DNA of 64,000 nucleotides from Sutcliffiella horikoshii (GCF_002157855.1 NZ_CP020880.1:3038001-3102000); one strand, 5' to 3'. Shown: positions 45,208 to 54,642, counted from the stretch's first letter. Program-made: numbers and translations. The notes: generated by a model not told the origin, from the sequence alone.

Positions 45208-45982
45208 ATGAGATCACCTGCATAGGGTCGATAAATTCATTGTCTTTTTGGATGGCAAAATAAAACATCCCCTTTGAACCATCCTCAAGCATCGTCGTTT
45301 TTCCAAGGACATCGCCTGTTTCAATAAAATCAAAAAGCTTCACTTCCACTTCACCAAGCTGCCCATACCACGTATAGCTATCATCAGGATGTTGGATGAT
45401 GATTGTCTTGCCGGTATCCTCCCTGTTTCCCACAAACGACACAAACCCACCGTTCATGGCCTCCACATTGGAATGAGCCATCGTTTCCACCATCACACCT
45501 TGCCCGTTTGCCTCAAAGCTTTCGAAAACTCGTCCAGACGCCGGAATGACGTAATCATCTGCATTGACATTAGGCTGCTCTGTATTTTTCGGCAATGGCA
45601 ATAATGCCAACGACTTTCCGAATTTATCCTCATACCAAGTAGTAAACGCTGCAAACTGGAAGCTGTGCTCCATTGTTTCTGAAACAAACTGCCGTGGCTT
45701 TTCAAAAGTACTCGCAGGATTTTGGAACATAATGGCCACCACCAGCACAAGAATCGCCGAAGCCAAAATCTTAAACAGGAAAAGCTCCTTGTTGAACAAC
45801 GGATGCCCCCCACCTCCATCAGGTCCCCCTTCATAAGAGGTGTAACTAGAACCACCATACCTTTCCTCATCACGCACCAACTGCTGCGTGGACCCTATGT
45901 TACTTCGTTTCGGCAACTGATTCTGCCGCTGCCGTCTTCTCTTTGCGGCCCTTCTTCTTATTTCCGCTATCCGATCATTCAT
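45200..45982 (-). CDS. spoIVFA: stage IV sporulation protein FA (SpoIVFA)
   Basis: A 260-residue membrane protein that holds SpoIVFB inactive until SpoIVB cuts it. The basic N-terminus (residues 1-70) is cytoplasmic, one helix lies at about 70-86 ('LFKILASAILVLVVAIMF'), and the C-terminal region has an M23/LytM-like fold ('GFVSFVGNREDTGKTIIIQH'). It lacks a full LytM zinc set, as expected for a non-catalytic member. It is followed by spoIVFB. Confidence 0.92.
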   Translation of the reverse strand: MNDRIAEIRRRAAKRRRQRQNQLPKRSNIGSTQQLVRDEERYGGSSYTSYEGGPDGGGGHPLFNKELFLFKILASAILVLVVAIMFQNPASTFEKPRQFVSETMEHSFQFAAFTTWYEDKFGKSLALLPLPKNTEQPNVNADDYVIPASGRVFESFEANGQGVMVETMAHSNVEAMNGGFVSFVGNREDTGKTIIIQHPDDSYTWYGQLGEVEVKLFDFIETGDVLGKTTMLEDGSKGMFYFAIQKDNEFIDPMQVISFE

Positions 45983-46056
45983 ACAAACACCCTTCCCGCA
46001 AATAGGTTTGTACCATTTTATGACTTGTCCCGGGAGGATATGACGGGGGGATTGTG

Positions 46057-46092
46057 CAAAAAGAAAAACTTTCCCAGTGAAGAGAAAGTTTA
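46057..46092 (-). terminator. terminator of the two-gene prepilin unit
   Basis: On the minus strand AAACTTTC (46091-46084) pairs with GAAAGTTT (46073-46066), followed by a T run. It overlaps the end of the gene. Confidence 0.85.
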
Positions 46093-47025
46093 ATTGTATT
46101 CTGTGTTATTAACTTTGATACTTCCGTTACCTTTTTTATTAGGTTTTTTTATAAACATCGCATTTCCCTGAATGTCGATGAGACCATTTCCTTTTAGACT
46201 AACATTGTTATGGAAGTCAGCCGCTCCATTAACAAGAATTTCATTGCTTCCCCCAATATCAATACTATTATTAAATACTCCAGATCCCTCTATTAATAGA
46301 TAACCTTTAGGGGAACCTTTTAGATCAACTGTCCCATTAATTACAATAGAACCGTAAACTTCCAACTTCGCTTGTGCTTTTATATCAATGTGTTCATTTA
46401 TTACGAAGCTACCTTTTAAAATGCAGTGATCTTTTGCTTTCAATGTAATCGTACCGTTCTTTTTTTTATTTAATAAACATGATAGCCCCTCATTTTCAGT
46501 AGGAGGTACTGGTGGGTCTGGATTTGGATTTGGATCTGGGCTTGGGTCTGGATCTGTATCCGGGTTTGAGTTATCTTTGTTCGATGAATTTTTTATTTGA
46601 AATACTTCTTCTTCTTCAAACACCTGATTATCAACAATTGCTCTACTTGTATATTTAATAATATAGTAACCATTCTCCTCTGTAATGGAGCTATAGCCAA
46701 CCTGATACGACAGCTTATTGGATTCTGAAGGTAATACTAATGGTTCTGTTTCATCAACAGTAGACAATTTATCTTTAATGTCCCCTAATGATAAACTCGT
46801 CTCTCCACCGATTTCACCTATTTTACTATTTATTTCATTCCGAAAATAATGTTTCCCCATATCAATTAAGTTTTCTGATTGAATTAACACCTCTGACTTA
46901 TTATTTTGCAAGGTGCTATTCATCACAGCGCTCGCTAAAACCGGCGCCATCAATCCAACAACAACAATTATTAGCAATACCATTAGAAGGGTGTAGCCAG
47001 ATTCATTTTTCATTAATGGTTTCAA
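46090..47025 (-). CDS. PilX/GspK-like prepilin with C-terminal beta-helix module
   Basis: A 311-residue protein starting at TTG 47025 with AAAGGGGG upstream. The class III leader is 'MKPLMKNESG' followed by 'YTLLMVLLIIVVVGLMAPVL'. Glu at mature position 5 is replaced by Met, as in tip pilins of the GspK/PilX group. A helical pilin stem runs to about residue 65, a small domain to 145, and an Asp/Pro repeat linker ('PDTDPDPSPDPNPNPDPPVP') to 178. The rest (about 185-305) is a series of short Gly/Asn/Val strands such as 'GYLLIEGSGVFNNSIDIGGS', resembling a bactofilin-like right-handed beta-helix. Two Cys bracket its start. AT-rich relative to neighbours. Confidence 0.75.
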   Translation of the reverse strand: MKPLMKNESGYTLLMVLLIIVVVGLMAPVLASAVMNSTLQNNKSEVLIQSENLIDMGKHYFRNEINSKIGEIGGETSLSLGDIKDKLSTVDETEPLVLPSESNKLSYQVGYSSITEENGYYIIKYTSRAIVDNQVFEEEEVFQIKNSSNKDNSNPDTDPDPSPDPNPNPDPPVPPTENEGLSCLLNKKKNGTITLKAKDHCILKGSFVINEHIDIKAQAKLEVYGSIVINGTVDLKGSPKGYLLIEGSGVFNNSIDIGGSNEILVNGAADFHNNVSLKGNGLIDIQGNAMFIKKPNKKGNGSIKVNNTEYN

Positions 47026-47041
47026 TTGTAAATTCCCCCTT

Positions 47042-47527
47042 TTATTCCCCTATATTTATATAGTGAAAGGTATCATAGATAAATCGTTCTTTATCGTTTG
47101 TTAAAGAATGACTAATTTTAATATGTAATCGATATAAATCGAGAGAATTTTCATTAGTATTCTGGCAAATATTGATGTAAGTAAAATATTTTCTATTATT
47201 CATTTCTGTAACTAGTCTATTTGGGTCCTGAGAATCTGTAGTGAAATTTAATTCATCAGCTAAGAAGGAACTAATTGAAAGTGGATTTTGACAGGAGTAA
47301 TTAATATTAGGCGTACTTTCTAATAGGTCTATTATACTACTATTTTCCACATTGTACAAAATAGATTCTGCAACATTCATTCCTGTTAAGTTATCTTCTT
47401 CACGAATAGAATGTAGAAGCGCTTGTGAAAAAAAGCTCAAGAATGATAGAATAATAATACTAAGTATCACAATGGATAATAATACCTCTAATAATGTAAA
47501 GCCTTTTTCTTCATTTATATTTTTCAA
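47042..47527 (-). CDS. PilV/GspI-like minor prepilin
   Basis: A 161-residue protein starting at TTG 47527. The leader 'NINEEKG' precedes 'FTLLEVLLSIVILSIIILSF', a perfect class III site with Phe1 and Glu5, so ComC (58.6 kb) should process it. 'TGMNVAESILYNVENSSI' after the stem resembles the PilV/GspI family. It contains two Cys that may form the usual pilin disulfide. The gap to the PilX-like gene is 16 bases, so the two are one unit, divergent from the PilW-like gene. The leader lacks a strong ribosome site. Confidence 0.75.
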   Translation of the reverse strand: MKNINEEKGFTLLEVLLSIVILSIIILSFLSFFSQALLHSIREEDNLTGMNVAESILYNVENSSIIDLLESTPNINYSCQNPLSISSFLADELNFTTDSQDPNRLVTEMNNRKYFTYINICQNTNENSLDLYRLHIKISHSLTNDKERFIYDTFHYINIGE

Positions 47528-47598
47528 TTGTACCTACCTACTTTTCTACTATTAAAACACATAAGTTTAATTTTATCCCATAAGAAGATGGTGAGAAT

Positions 47599-48876
47599 AT
47601 GACTAAAAAAAATTTATTAAACGAACAAGGCATTACCTTAATTGAGTTACTTGCAACTATCGTAATAAGCTCATTAATTATTGGCCTGGTTACAAATGTG
47701 TTCATTTCCGCTTCTAAGCAAAATGAACTAGTAACTAATCATAATTCACTGAGACAAGAAGCTAATCTTATTATTAGCAAATTAAGACAAATTCATCAAG
47801 CAGAATCTTATACTTTGTGTTACGAATCTAATAATCAGTTCTATTTTGATAAGCAGTTTACCAATAAAATTACATCTGATCAATTTTACTTTTCTGATGT
47901 ATTAATTGATAATTCTAGTACGTCTATTACTAGTAATGGGCAGTGCATAGAAAATGTAGACGTACTTTCACCACTATTAGTTAAATTCACATTACAAAAC
48001 TTAGACGGTCAAACTTACGATATGAATACTGTTATTAATCGTTTAAACCCAATTACAGCTGTTGAAACACCACCTTTGGAAGAGGAAGAAGAAGTCATTA
48101 TTGATGAAGATTCTGGTAATTACACCGACTCACCATCTAGATGTACATATGAAGGTAATACTAGAACTAATGACTCAACGTTTGCACCGACATGGGGAAC
48201 AAAGTGTCAAATCACAAAAGTAAAGAATGGTAGTTTCATGTTAAACAATAATGTTACAGTTTTCGAAAGTACTGAAATAAATGTAGACCATAATCTTATT
48301 GCAAAGCTGCCTTATACAATGCAACATCAATCAAACTTAAATGTTGGAAAGAGCGCAAAGTTCTACGATGCTATTAAACTTCTATCTGATTCTGTAATGT
48401 ATATATCTCAAAATCTCGAAGCATTAAAAGATATTCGGTTGGACAATAATTCAAATATCATAGTAGAAAGAGACGCTAAAATTGAAGGGTTAGAAACTTA
48501 TACTAATACAAACTTTGATATTGGCGGTGACTTTCTCGCTGACAAACAAGTTAAGCTAGAGAATCAATCGACCATATCAATAGGTGGAAATGCACAAATT
48601 GAGGGTGACTTAGAGATTAAAGGTAAAGGCAATGTTTCTGTTCTTGGAAATTATCATTCTAGAGGCATGACAAAACTCCAAGATACAGCGTTATTGCAAA
48701 TTTATGGAGATGCTACTTTCGAATCGCCTATATCTTTAATTGGCGGAAATAGTGGAAAGGTATGTGTGAAAGGAGAAGCCATCTTTTCCTCCTCACAAGA
48801 CCGCAGTAAAGTTTCCTATGCTTCTTCTTGCGAAGGGCAACCTAATGGTACAATTTTCGTATTAAATAATCAGTAA
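47599..48876 (+). CDS. PilW/GspJ-like prepilin with large beta-helix module
   Basis: A 425-residue protein with leader 'LLNEQG' followed by 'ITLIELLATIVISSLIIGLV', a proper class III site with Glu5. The pilin head extends to about residue 155, an acidic linker ('TPPLEEEEEVIIDEDSGNY') to 176, then Cys residues and, from about 205 to 410, a long run of short beta strands ('FDIGGDFLADKQVKLENQST', 'GDLEIKGKGNVSVLGNYHSR') like the beta-helix of the PilX-like protein across the divergent gap. Two further Cys lie near the end. A GATGGTGAG site precedes the ATG. The product would be an exceptionally long pilin. Confidence 0.75.
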   Translation: MTKKNLLNEQGITLIELLATIVISSLIIGLVTNVFISASKQNELVTNHNSLRQEANLIISKLRQIHQAESYTLCYESNNQFYFDKQFTNKITSDQFYFSDVLIDNSSTSITSNGQCIENVDVLSPLLVKFTLQNLDGQTYDMNTVINRLNPITAVETPPLEEEEEVIIDEDSGNYTDSPSRCTYEGNTRTNDSTFAPTWGTKCQITKVKNGSFMLNNNVTVFESTEINVDHNLIAKLPYTMQHQSNLNVGKSAKFYDAIKLLSDSVMYISQNLEALKDIRLDNNSNIIVERDAKIEGLETYTNTNFDIGGDFLADKQVKLENQSTISIGGNAQIEGDLEIKGKGNVSVLGNYHSRGMTKLQDTALLQIYGDATFESPISLIGGNSGKVCVKGEAIFSSSQDRSKVSYASSCEGQPNGTIFVLNNQ

Positions 48877-48919
48877 AAAAAGCGGAAGGGAAATTTGCAT
48901 TTTCCCTTACCGCTTTTTT
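48877..48919. terminator. bidirectional terminator between the PilW-like gene and minD
   Basis: AAAAAAAGCGG and CCGCTTTTTTA enclose an AGGGAAAA/TTTTCCCT inner stem. It separates two convergent genes. Confidence 0.9.
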
Positions 48920-48923
48920 ATTT

Positions 48924-49724
48924 TTACCGTACACCAAAGAATTTTTTAATTTTAAACATAACTCCCTTGTTCTCATCTTCAAGGGATTGAAGCGGAACGG
49001 ATTCCCCAAGGATTCGCCTTGCAATGTTGCGATATGCAATGGACGCTCTACTTGTAGTATCCATGACGATCGGTTCACCGCTGTTGGACGCGCGGATGAC
49101 ACTGTCGTCATCTGCTACGATTCCAATGATATCGATTGCCAAAATGGATACAATTTCATCTACATCCAGCATCTCACCGTTTTTCACCATGTGGTTTCGG
49201 ATACGGTTAACTACAAGTCTTGGTGGTTCCATGTTTTCTTCTTTTTCAAGCAGGCCGATAATTCGGTCTGCGTCTCTAACGGAGGAAACTTCAGGTGTGG
49301 TCACGACAATGGCTCTGTCTGCGCCTGCGATGGCGTTTTGGAAGCCTTGTTCGATTCCTGCAGGACAATCTATAATAATATAATCATAGTCTTGTTTTAA
49401 CTCTGCAACTAGTTTCTTCATCTGTTCAGGCTTTACTGCCGACTTGTCACTTGTTTGAGCGGCCGGCAGAAGCTTTAAGCATTCAAAGCGTTTATCATTG
49501 ATTAAAGCCTGGTGCGTTTTACAACGTCCTTCGATTACGTCCACCAGGTCATAGATAATACGATTTTCAAGCCCCATGACAACATCTAAGTTCCTTAACC
49601 CAATATCTGTATCTACTAAACATACTCTTTTTCCTTGTAAGGCAAGAGCCGTTCCGATATTTGCAGAAGTTGTTGTCTTGCCGACTCCACCTTTACCAGA
49701 AGTAATTACGATAGCCTCTCCCAC
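48924..49724 (-). CDS. minD: septum site-determining protein MinD
   Basis: A 266-residue ParA-like ATPase that places MinC at the poles and keeps division away from them. The deviant Walker A is 'VITSGKGGVGKTTTSANIGT' at the N-terminus, with 'VDTDIGLRNLDVVMGLENRI' and 'IIDCPAGIEQGF'. The last residues 'GVMFKIKKFFGVR' form the amphipathic membrane-targeting helix. It follows minC by three bases, the usual order. Confidence 0.97.
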   Translation of the reverse strand: MGEAIVITSGKGGVGKTTTSANIGTALALQGKRVCLVDTDIGLRNLDVVMGLENRIIYDLVDVIEGRCKTHQALINDKRFECLKLLPAAQTSDKSAVKPEQMKKLVAELKQDYDYIIIDCPAGIEQGFQNAIAGADRAIVVTTPEVSSVRDADRIIGLLEKEENMEPPRLVVNRIRNHMVKNGEMLDVDEIVSILAIDIIGIVADDDSVIRASNSGEPIVMDTTSRASIAYRNIARRILGESVPLQSLEDENKGVMFKIKKFFGVR

Positions 49725-49727
49725 TTG

Positions 49728-50414
49728 TTACATTCTCCTTTCAAGCCGTGTTAACATCGGTCTTAGTTGTGAAAGCAATTGTAAGCGGTCTATGACAATT
49801 TGATCTGAATCATTTATATAGGCGCACTCCATTTCACTGCTTCCTTCTAGTTGCTCACTTAAATCTGGAGCGCGGTTTATCGTGTTATCGATAGAAAGCA
49901 AGGTTGGTTTCATCAAGCTCGCTGCAATGACGGCATCTTTTTTGCCTTGAAGCCCTGCATATGCGCTGCCGCGTAATGCGCCAAGGACAAAGACATTGCC
50001 GCCTGCCTTCACTGTTCCACCAGGATTGACATCGCCGATGAGGAGAAGGTCGCCCTCTACCTCCAGCACTTGTCCTGAACGGATCATCCGTGCAACGGGA
50101 ACGATTTCTGATTCCTTTTTCCACTGAATGGCCTGTTCTTTTGTGACGACATTGCTTTCGATGTCTTCCACGATAAAGTTTTTCTTGCTTCGTATTACAT
50201 CTCGCAGTTTTTCTTGCTGCTTATTGGTTAGAAAACGATTCCCGACCTTTAATCGTACTCCAAGGAGCGGGGTTTCGTCTGGATTGCTATTCGACGTTAA
50301 TTTTGCTTCTATTTCAGCTAAAAGCTCTTGAAATGAGCATGTATCATCGAGATGCAGGGTTAGCCCCTCTTTTGTGCCCTTAATGGTTACATACTGTTGT
50401 TTTTGTCTATTCAC
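49728..50414 (-). CDS. minC: septum site-determining protein MinC
   Basis: A 228-residue FtsZ assembly inhibitor. I start it at GTG 50414 ('[20 protein letters not shown]') with GAGGTGA upstream; a longer ATG frame (50447) lacks a site, and the chosen length fits B. subtilis MinC. The N-terminal domain (1-100) acts on FtsZ; the C-terminal beta-helix (about 115-215) shows '[20 protein letters not shown]' and binds MinD. Confidence 0.95.
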   Translation of the reverse strand: MNRQKQQYVTIKGTKEGLTLHLDDTCSFQELLAEIEAKLTSNSNPDETPLLGVRLKVGNRFLTNKQQEKLRDVIRSKKNFIVEDIESNVVTKEQAIQWKKESEIVPVARMIRSGQVLEVEGDLLLIGDVNPGGTVKAGGNVFVLGALRGSAYAGLQGKKDAVIAASLMKPTLLSIDNTINRAPDLSEQLEGSSEMECAYINDSDQIVIDRLQLLSQLRPMLTRLERRM

Positions 50415-50578
50415 GACGTTCACCTCAACAAGTATATAATTCGACATCGTCCTTCTATTTCCTTTTTCCTATACTCATAAAATAAAAAAAGATTGCTAGA
50501 ATTAGTATGTAATGGAAAAGCCCGTCCCTTTAACAGGGATTGGGCTTAATTAAACTTTAAAGATCCTCTTAAAACGCC

Positions 50579-50662
50579 GCTGTTGATTTCCACACCAGGC
50601 TTCGCCTGCGGGGTCTCAACATTGTCGCTACTCCCCCTCAGCCTTTCGTTCCAATCAACAGC
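50579..50662. repeat. GCTGTTGATT / AATCAACAGC inverted intergenic element
   Basis: An 84-bp element between minC and mreD that begins GCTGTTGATTTCC and ends TTCCAATCAACAGC, with GGCTTCGCCTGCGGGGTCTC inside. It has the same ends and core as the middle of the MITE-like insert at 25087-25213, but is shorter. Confidence 0.75.
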
Positions 50663-50691
50663 TGGTAATCTCATTTAACATTAAAATCTAA

Positions 50692-51216
50692 TTACGTTAA
50701 CTCATCTTTCTGCTCGATTGCTAGGCGTTCCATGAAAAGTTTGATTGGGAAGAGCAGAAGCAATGCGATGACGGCATTAAAGACGAGTGTTGGTACCATG
50801 CGTATGGATAGGAATTCGGAATGTGTCAGCTCGGTGGTTCCGATAAGTGAGTGAATACCAAATACGAGATGCTCTGTAATGGAGATGGACACCAACACCA
50901 TTAGAAATGAGATCAAGTAGTTTGTATTCACAAAACGTAAAATACTAGACACGATATATACCGATATCCCGAAAGCAAACAAATAGACACCTAGTATTTC
51001 AGTGTAGACTACATCATACAAAAAGCCGAAAAGCATCGCGCAGATTAAGCCAACATACGGACTTGTATAGATGGCACACAGTGCGATGACAATGAGCATG
51101 TACCGTGGCACGATAATCCAATCTTCATTGAAACTATGCAGACCAAAGAAGTCGACACTCATACTTTCTAGGATAAACAAGAAAAGAAGCAGGGCTGGTA
51201 AGACGTATTTTCTCAC
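50692..51216 (-). CDS. mreD: rod shape-determining protein MreD
   Basis: A 174-residue integral membrane protein with about five helices, part of the elongation complex with MreB and MreC. 'MRKYVLPALLLFLFILESMS' and 'LICAMLFGFLYDVVYTEILG' are family motifs. It overlaps mreC by four bases and is the last gene of the mreBCD unit; a dispersed repeat separates it from minC. Confidence 0.94.
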   Translation of the reverse strand: MRKYVLPALLLFLFILESMSVDFFGLHSFNEDWIIVPRYMLIVIALCAIYTSPYVGLICAMLFGFLYDVVYTEILGVYLFAFGISVYIVSSILRFVNTNYLISFLMVLVSISITEHLVFGIHSLIGTTELTHSEFLSIRMVPTLVFNAVIALLLLFPIKLFMERLAIEQKDELT

Positions 51217-52112
51217 TCAGAGCCCCCCTCTTCATCTTCAGATGCTTCTTCTTCAGATTCGACTGGTTCATCACCTGATATTAGTGTTCGCTTAACGATC
51301 ATCACTTGGTTGATGTCATAGAAATCAGCTGCAGGCTTCACATAGGCCATTTGCGTTAATCCATACTCATCTGCTACTACTTCCGTTACTTCCCCAATCA
51401 TCAATCCTTCAGGGAATACACCACCAAGACCTGAAGATAGGACAGTTTCCCCTTCTTTTACTTCTGCTTGGTGAGGAATCCGTTTTAATAACAGGGCACC
51501 TTTTTCTTCATCATATCCTTCAATCAATCCGAAGATATCTTCTTCTCCTTGTATGTAGGCAGAGATTCGATTCTTAGGATCCAATGAACTTAACAATTGC
51601 ACAGTGGAAGTGAAAGCATTGGCCTGCTTTATTTTACCAATCAGTCCGCCCGATGTGATGACGGCCATGTCTTTTTCCACGCCATTTTGCTTACCCTTAT
51701 TCACTGTAATCTGTTCGACCCATTGGTCTGGGTTTCTGCCGATGACAGTGGCTGGTTTTGGTTCATAATCGCTCAGTGAATCGAGCTCTCCGATCACTTC
51801 ACGGAATTCTTCATTTTCTTGTTCTAGCTTTTGGACTTTTGTTTCTAAGAGAGCATATTCTTCTAGTCTAGCACGTAGCAGTTTATTCTCTTCATACGTA
51901 TCCTTTAGATATCCTACATTATCAAAGAAACCCGCGACAACATGTGCGGGTCTATAAAAGATAGATTGGACAAAACCTGTCGAGTCCTTGACGAACTGTT
52001 CAGGCCATGTCAAATCGTCCCGTTCTTTTAAAGAGAAACCAATCAATGCCACTAGAAAAATTAAGCTCACCAACAAAATAATCAACCTTTTATTGAGGAA
52101 AAATTGTGGCAT
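51213..52112 (-). CDS. mreC: rod shape-determining protein MreC
   Basis: A 299-residue protein with a cytoplasmic start, one helix (about 9-24), a coiled coil (about 65-105) and an extracellular beta domain ('PATVIGRNPDQWVEQITVNK', 'GLGGVFPEGLMIGEV'). It links MreB to the wall synthesis enzymes. The C-terminal tail is strongly acidic (Glu/Asp/Ser-rich), longer than in many relatives. Confidence 0.96.
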   Translation of the reverse strand: MPQFFLNKRLIILLVSLIFLVALIGFSLKERDDLTWPEQFVKDSTGFVQSIFYRPAHVVAGFFDNVGYLKDTYEENKLLRARLEEYALLETKVQKLEQENEEFREVIGELDSLSDYEPKPATVIGRNPDQWVEQITVNKGKQNGVEKDMAVITSGGLIGKIKQANAFTSTVQLLSSLDPKNRISAYIQGEEDIFGLIEGYDEEKGALLLKRIPHQAEVKEGETVLSSGLGGVFPEGLMIGEVTEVVADEYGLTQMAYVKPAADFYDINQVMIVKRTLISGDEPVESEEEASEDEEGGSE

Positions 52113-52126
52113 GACTTAACACCTAC

Positions 52127-53143
52127 TTAGCGATAATCTCTTGATTTCTTTTTAAACTCATCAATATAATCCAATGCTTTCCCTGTTCCGATAGCAACAC
52201 AATCCAATGGATTTTCAGCAATAATGACCGGCATTTTTGTTTCTTCACTGATTACTTTATCTAGGTTGCGAAGTAATGCTCCGCCACCTGTAAGGACAAT
52301 TCCACGGTCCATAATATCAGATGCTAATTCTGGTGGAGTGCGTTCTAATGTTGCTTTTACAGAGTCTACAATGGCAGTTACTGTATCCTTTAACGCTTCT
52401 CCCACTTCTTTAGCAGTAATTTCTACCGTTTTTGGCAAGCCTGTTAACAGGTCACGTCCACGGATATCCATTGGTTCAATGCCCTCTGGGTCTCCTGCAG
52501 AACCAACTTCAAGCTTTAATGCTTCCGCTGTGCGCTCCCCGATCATCAAGTTGTAGTTTTTACGGATATAAGCGATGATTGCATCATCCATTTCATCCCC
52601 GGCAACACGGATAGACTGGCTGGTAACAATTCCACCTAAGGAAATGATCGCAACTTCTGTCGTACCGCCACCGATATCAACGACCATGCTTCCTGTTGGT
52701 TCCCAAACTGGAAGATTGGCACCAATTGCTGCTGCAAAAGGCTCTTCGATTGGGTATGCGTCACGCGCACCTGCTTGACGAGTCGCATCGATTACCGCTC
52801 TTTCTTCAACCGCTGTGATTCCGGATGGTACACATACCATCACATAAGGCTTGCGGGAGAAGGAGCTTTTGTTTTTTAACGCTTGTTTAATATAATATTT
52901 CATCATCGTTGCCGTTGTTTCGTAGTCCGCAATAACTCCGTCTTTCATCGGACGTAATGCGACAACATTCCCCGGCGTACGACCGATCATGTTCTTTGCG
53001 TCGTTCCCGACCGCTACAATGGATCTTGTGTCGGTTTGCAGCGCCACAACCGACGGCTCACGCACAACAATCCCTTTTCCTTTAATAAAAACTAATGTAT
53101 TGGCTGTTCCCAAGTCAATACCAAGATCTCTCGTTCCAAACAT
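52127..53143 (-). CDS. mreB: actin-like cytoskeletal protein MreB
   Basis: A 338-residue bacterial actin that directs lateral wall synthesis. The phosphate 1 motif is '[20 protein letters not shown]'; phosphate 2 '[20 protein letters not shown]'; the adenosine motif '[20 protein letters not shown]'. It is the first gene of mreBCD; radC and maf lie upstream. The 53144-53336 gap probably holds its promoter; I see a good TATAAT-like box but no convincing -35. Confidence 0.97.
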   Translation of the reverse strand: MFGTRDLGIDLGTANTLVFIKGKGIVVREPSVVALQTDTRSIVAVGNDAKNMIGRTPGNVVALRPMKDGVIADYETTATMMKYYIKQALKNKSSFSRKPYVMVCVPSGITAVEERAVIDATRQAGARDAYPIEEPFAAAIGANLPVWEPTGSMVVDIGGGTTEVAIISLGGIVTSQSIRVAGDEMDDAIIAYIRKNYNLMIGERTAEALKLEVGSAGDPEGIEPMDIRGRDLLTGLPKTVEITAKEVGEALKDTVTAIVDSVKATLERTPPELASDIMDRGIVLTGGGALLRNLDKVISEETKMPVIIAENPLDCVAIGTGKALDYIDEFKKKSRDYR

Positions 53144-53336
53144 ATAAGTGTATCTCCCTTTCTGATACTAATGCGTAATAGTGGTAAATGAAAAGTGATT
53201 AAACGGACGAAGCATGCCCATATATTTTCATCAACATGTGGATAAAGTTTATTGTAGAAATTTGATGAATTAAGAAGGTTGTCCTTCCAAACTCATGAGT
53301 AATATTATAGCGTAGGATGTCAAAAAAGCATAGTAC

Positions 53337-54035
53337 TTACACGTAGCCTTTTTCTTTCAAACTGATGAATTTCTGATCACCGATGATTAAATGGTCCAAA
53401 AGCTCTATACCGATAAGCTTTCCACATTCACTCAGTCGTTTCGTCACATCTATGTCCTCACGACTTGGTGCCGGGTCACCTGATGGATGATTATGGATAC
53501 AAATGAACGACGCGGCTGACCGCCTGAAAGCTTCCTTGAACACCTCGCGCGGATGGACGATGCTCGCATTCAAGCTCCCAATGAAGACAGTCTGTTGATG
53601 AAGAACCTGATTTTTCGTATTTAAGTAGAGGCAGACAAAATGCTCTTGTGATAAAAAGCGCATGTCTTCCATGACAAAATTCGCTGCATCTTCAGGCGAT
53701 CGTATGACATACCTGTCCTCATATTGCAACCGGTGAATTCTTCGCCCAAGCTCCACCGCTGCCATTAATTGAACAGCCTTTACCTTCCCAATACCCTTTG
53801 TATCCGTAATCTCTTCAATGGAAGCGTCCTTTAACAATCGTAGCCCTTCAAAGTTAACCAATAACTTGTTTGCAAGCTGCAAGACCGATTCTTCTTTCGA
53901 ACCTGTACGAAGCAGGATTGCTAGAAGTTCATGGTTGGACAGGCTTTTGGGCCCATCCTGAATCATTCTTTCTCTTGGCCGTTGATCTTCTGGATAATCT
54001 TTAATCATCAGTGCAGTGGTTTTAGTGGACTCCAA
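53337..54035 (-). CDS. radC: RadC-family JAB1/MPN metallo-hydrolase-like protein
   Basis: A 232-residue protein (YsxA). A UPF0758 N-terminal helix-hairpin-helix domain ('NHELLAILLRTGSKEESVLQ', 'GIGKVKAVQLMAAVELGRRI') precedes the JAB domain (about 110-232), where the zinc motif 'HNHPSGDPAPSREDI' is intact. The historical DNA repair role is doubtful and the substrate is unknown. Order maf-radC-mreB is conserved. Confidence 0.94.
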   Translation of the reverse strand: MESTKTTALMIKDYPEDQRPRERMIQDGPKSLSNHELLAILLRTGSKEESVLQLANKLLVNFEGLRLLKDASIEEITDTKGIGKVKAVQLMAAVELGRRIHRLQYEDRYVIRSPEDAANFVMEDMRFLSQEHFVCLYLNTKNQVLHQQTVFIGSLNASIVHPREVFKEAFRRSAASFICIHNHPSGDPAPSREDIDVTKRLSECGKLIGIELLDHLIIGDQKFISLKEKGYV

Positions 54036-54084
54036 TTCTTTTTTCCTCCCCTTTAAATAGATGGAGGGTCATGCAACGGCCAAT

Positions 54085-54642
54085 TTATTGAAAACTTTTC
54101 AATTCACGAACCGTTCTTGAAAGCGGAAGCCCCACAATAGAAAAGTAATCCCCTTTTATTTCTTTTACAAAAAGAGCTCCTACTTCTTGAATACCATAAG
54201 AACCTGCCTTATCCATCGGTTCTCCTGATTGAATGTAGAAATTAATGTCTTCATCTGTCAGTTCCCAAAATGTAACAGATGTCTTTTCATAAAAAGTTAC
54301 TTCTTTTTCCTGACTGAGAATAGCCACCCCACTGATGACATGGTGTGTGTTTCCACTTAACGTTCGCAATGTGGCTCTTGCCTCATCTTCATTTTCAGGT
54401 TTCCCTAGCACTTTATCGCCAAGGACAACAATCGTATCAGAACCGATAACAATAGCGTCTTGATTTTCTTGGAAAACACTCTGAGCTTTTTGATGGGCAA
54501 GAGAAGTGGCGATTTCTTCTGGTGTTAATTCTGGGTCAAAGGTTTCTTCAATGTTGCTTACCTTTATTGTAAATGGGAGATGTACTTGTTGGAGAAGTTC
54601 CTTTCTTCTGGGGGATCCTGAGGCTAAAATAAGAGGTTTCAT
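54085..54642 (-). CDS. maf: Maf nucleotide pyrophosphatase
   Basis: A 185-residue house-cleaning enzyme hydrolysing dTTP/UTP or modified nucleotides. The N-terminal 'LILASGSPRRKELLQQVHLP' and 'VIGSDTIVVLGDKVLGKPEN' are diagnostic. The dTTP/UTP-type is suggested by 'KAGSYGIQEVGALFVKEIKG', with the expected 'G-DYFSIVGLPLSRT' following. It is linked to mre and radC. Confidence 0.95.
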   Translation of the reverse strand: MKPLILASGSPRRKELLQQVHLPFTIKVSNIEETFDPELTPEEIATSLAHQKAQSVFQENQDAIVIGSDTIVVLGDKVLGKPENEDEARATLRTLSGNTHHVISGVAILSQEKEVTFYEKTSVTFWELTDEDINFYIQSGEPMDKAGSYGIQEVGALFVKEIKGDYFSIVGLPLSRTVRELKSFQ

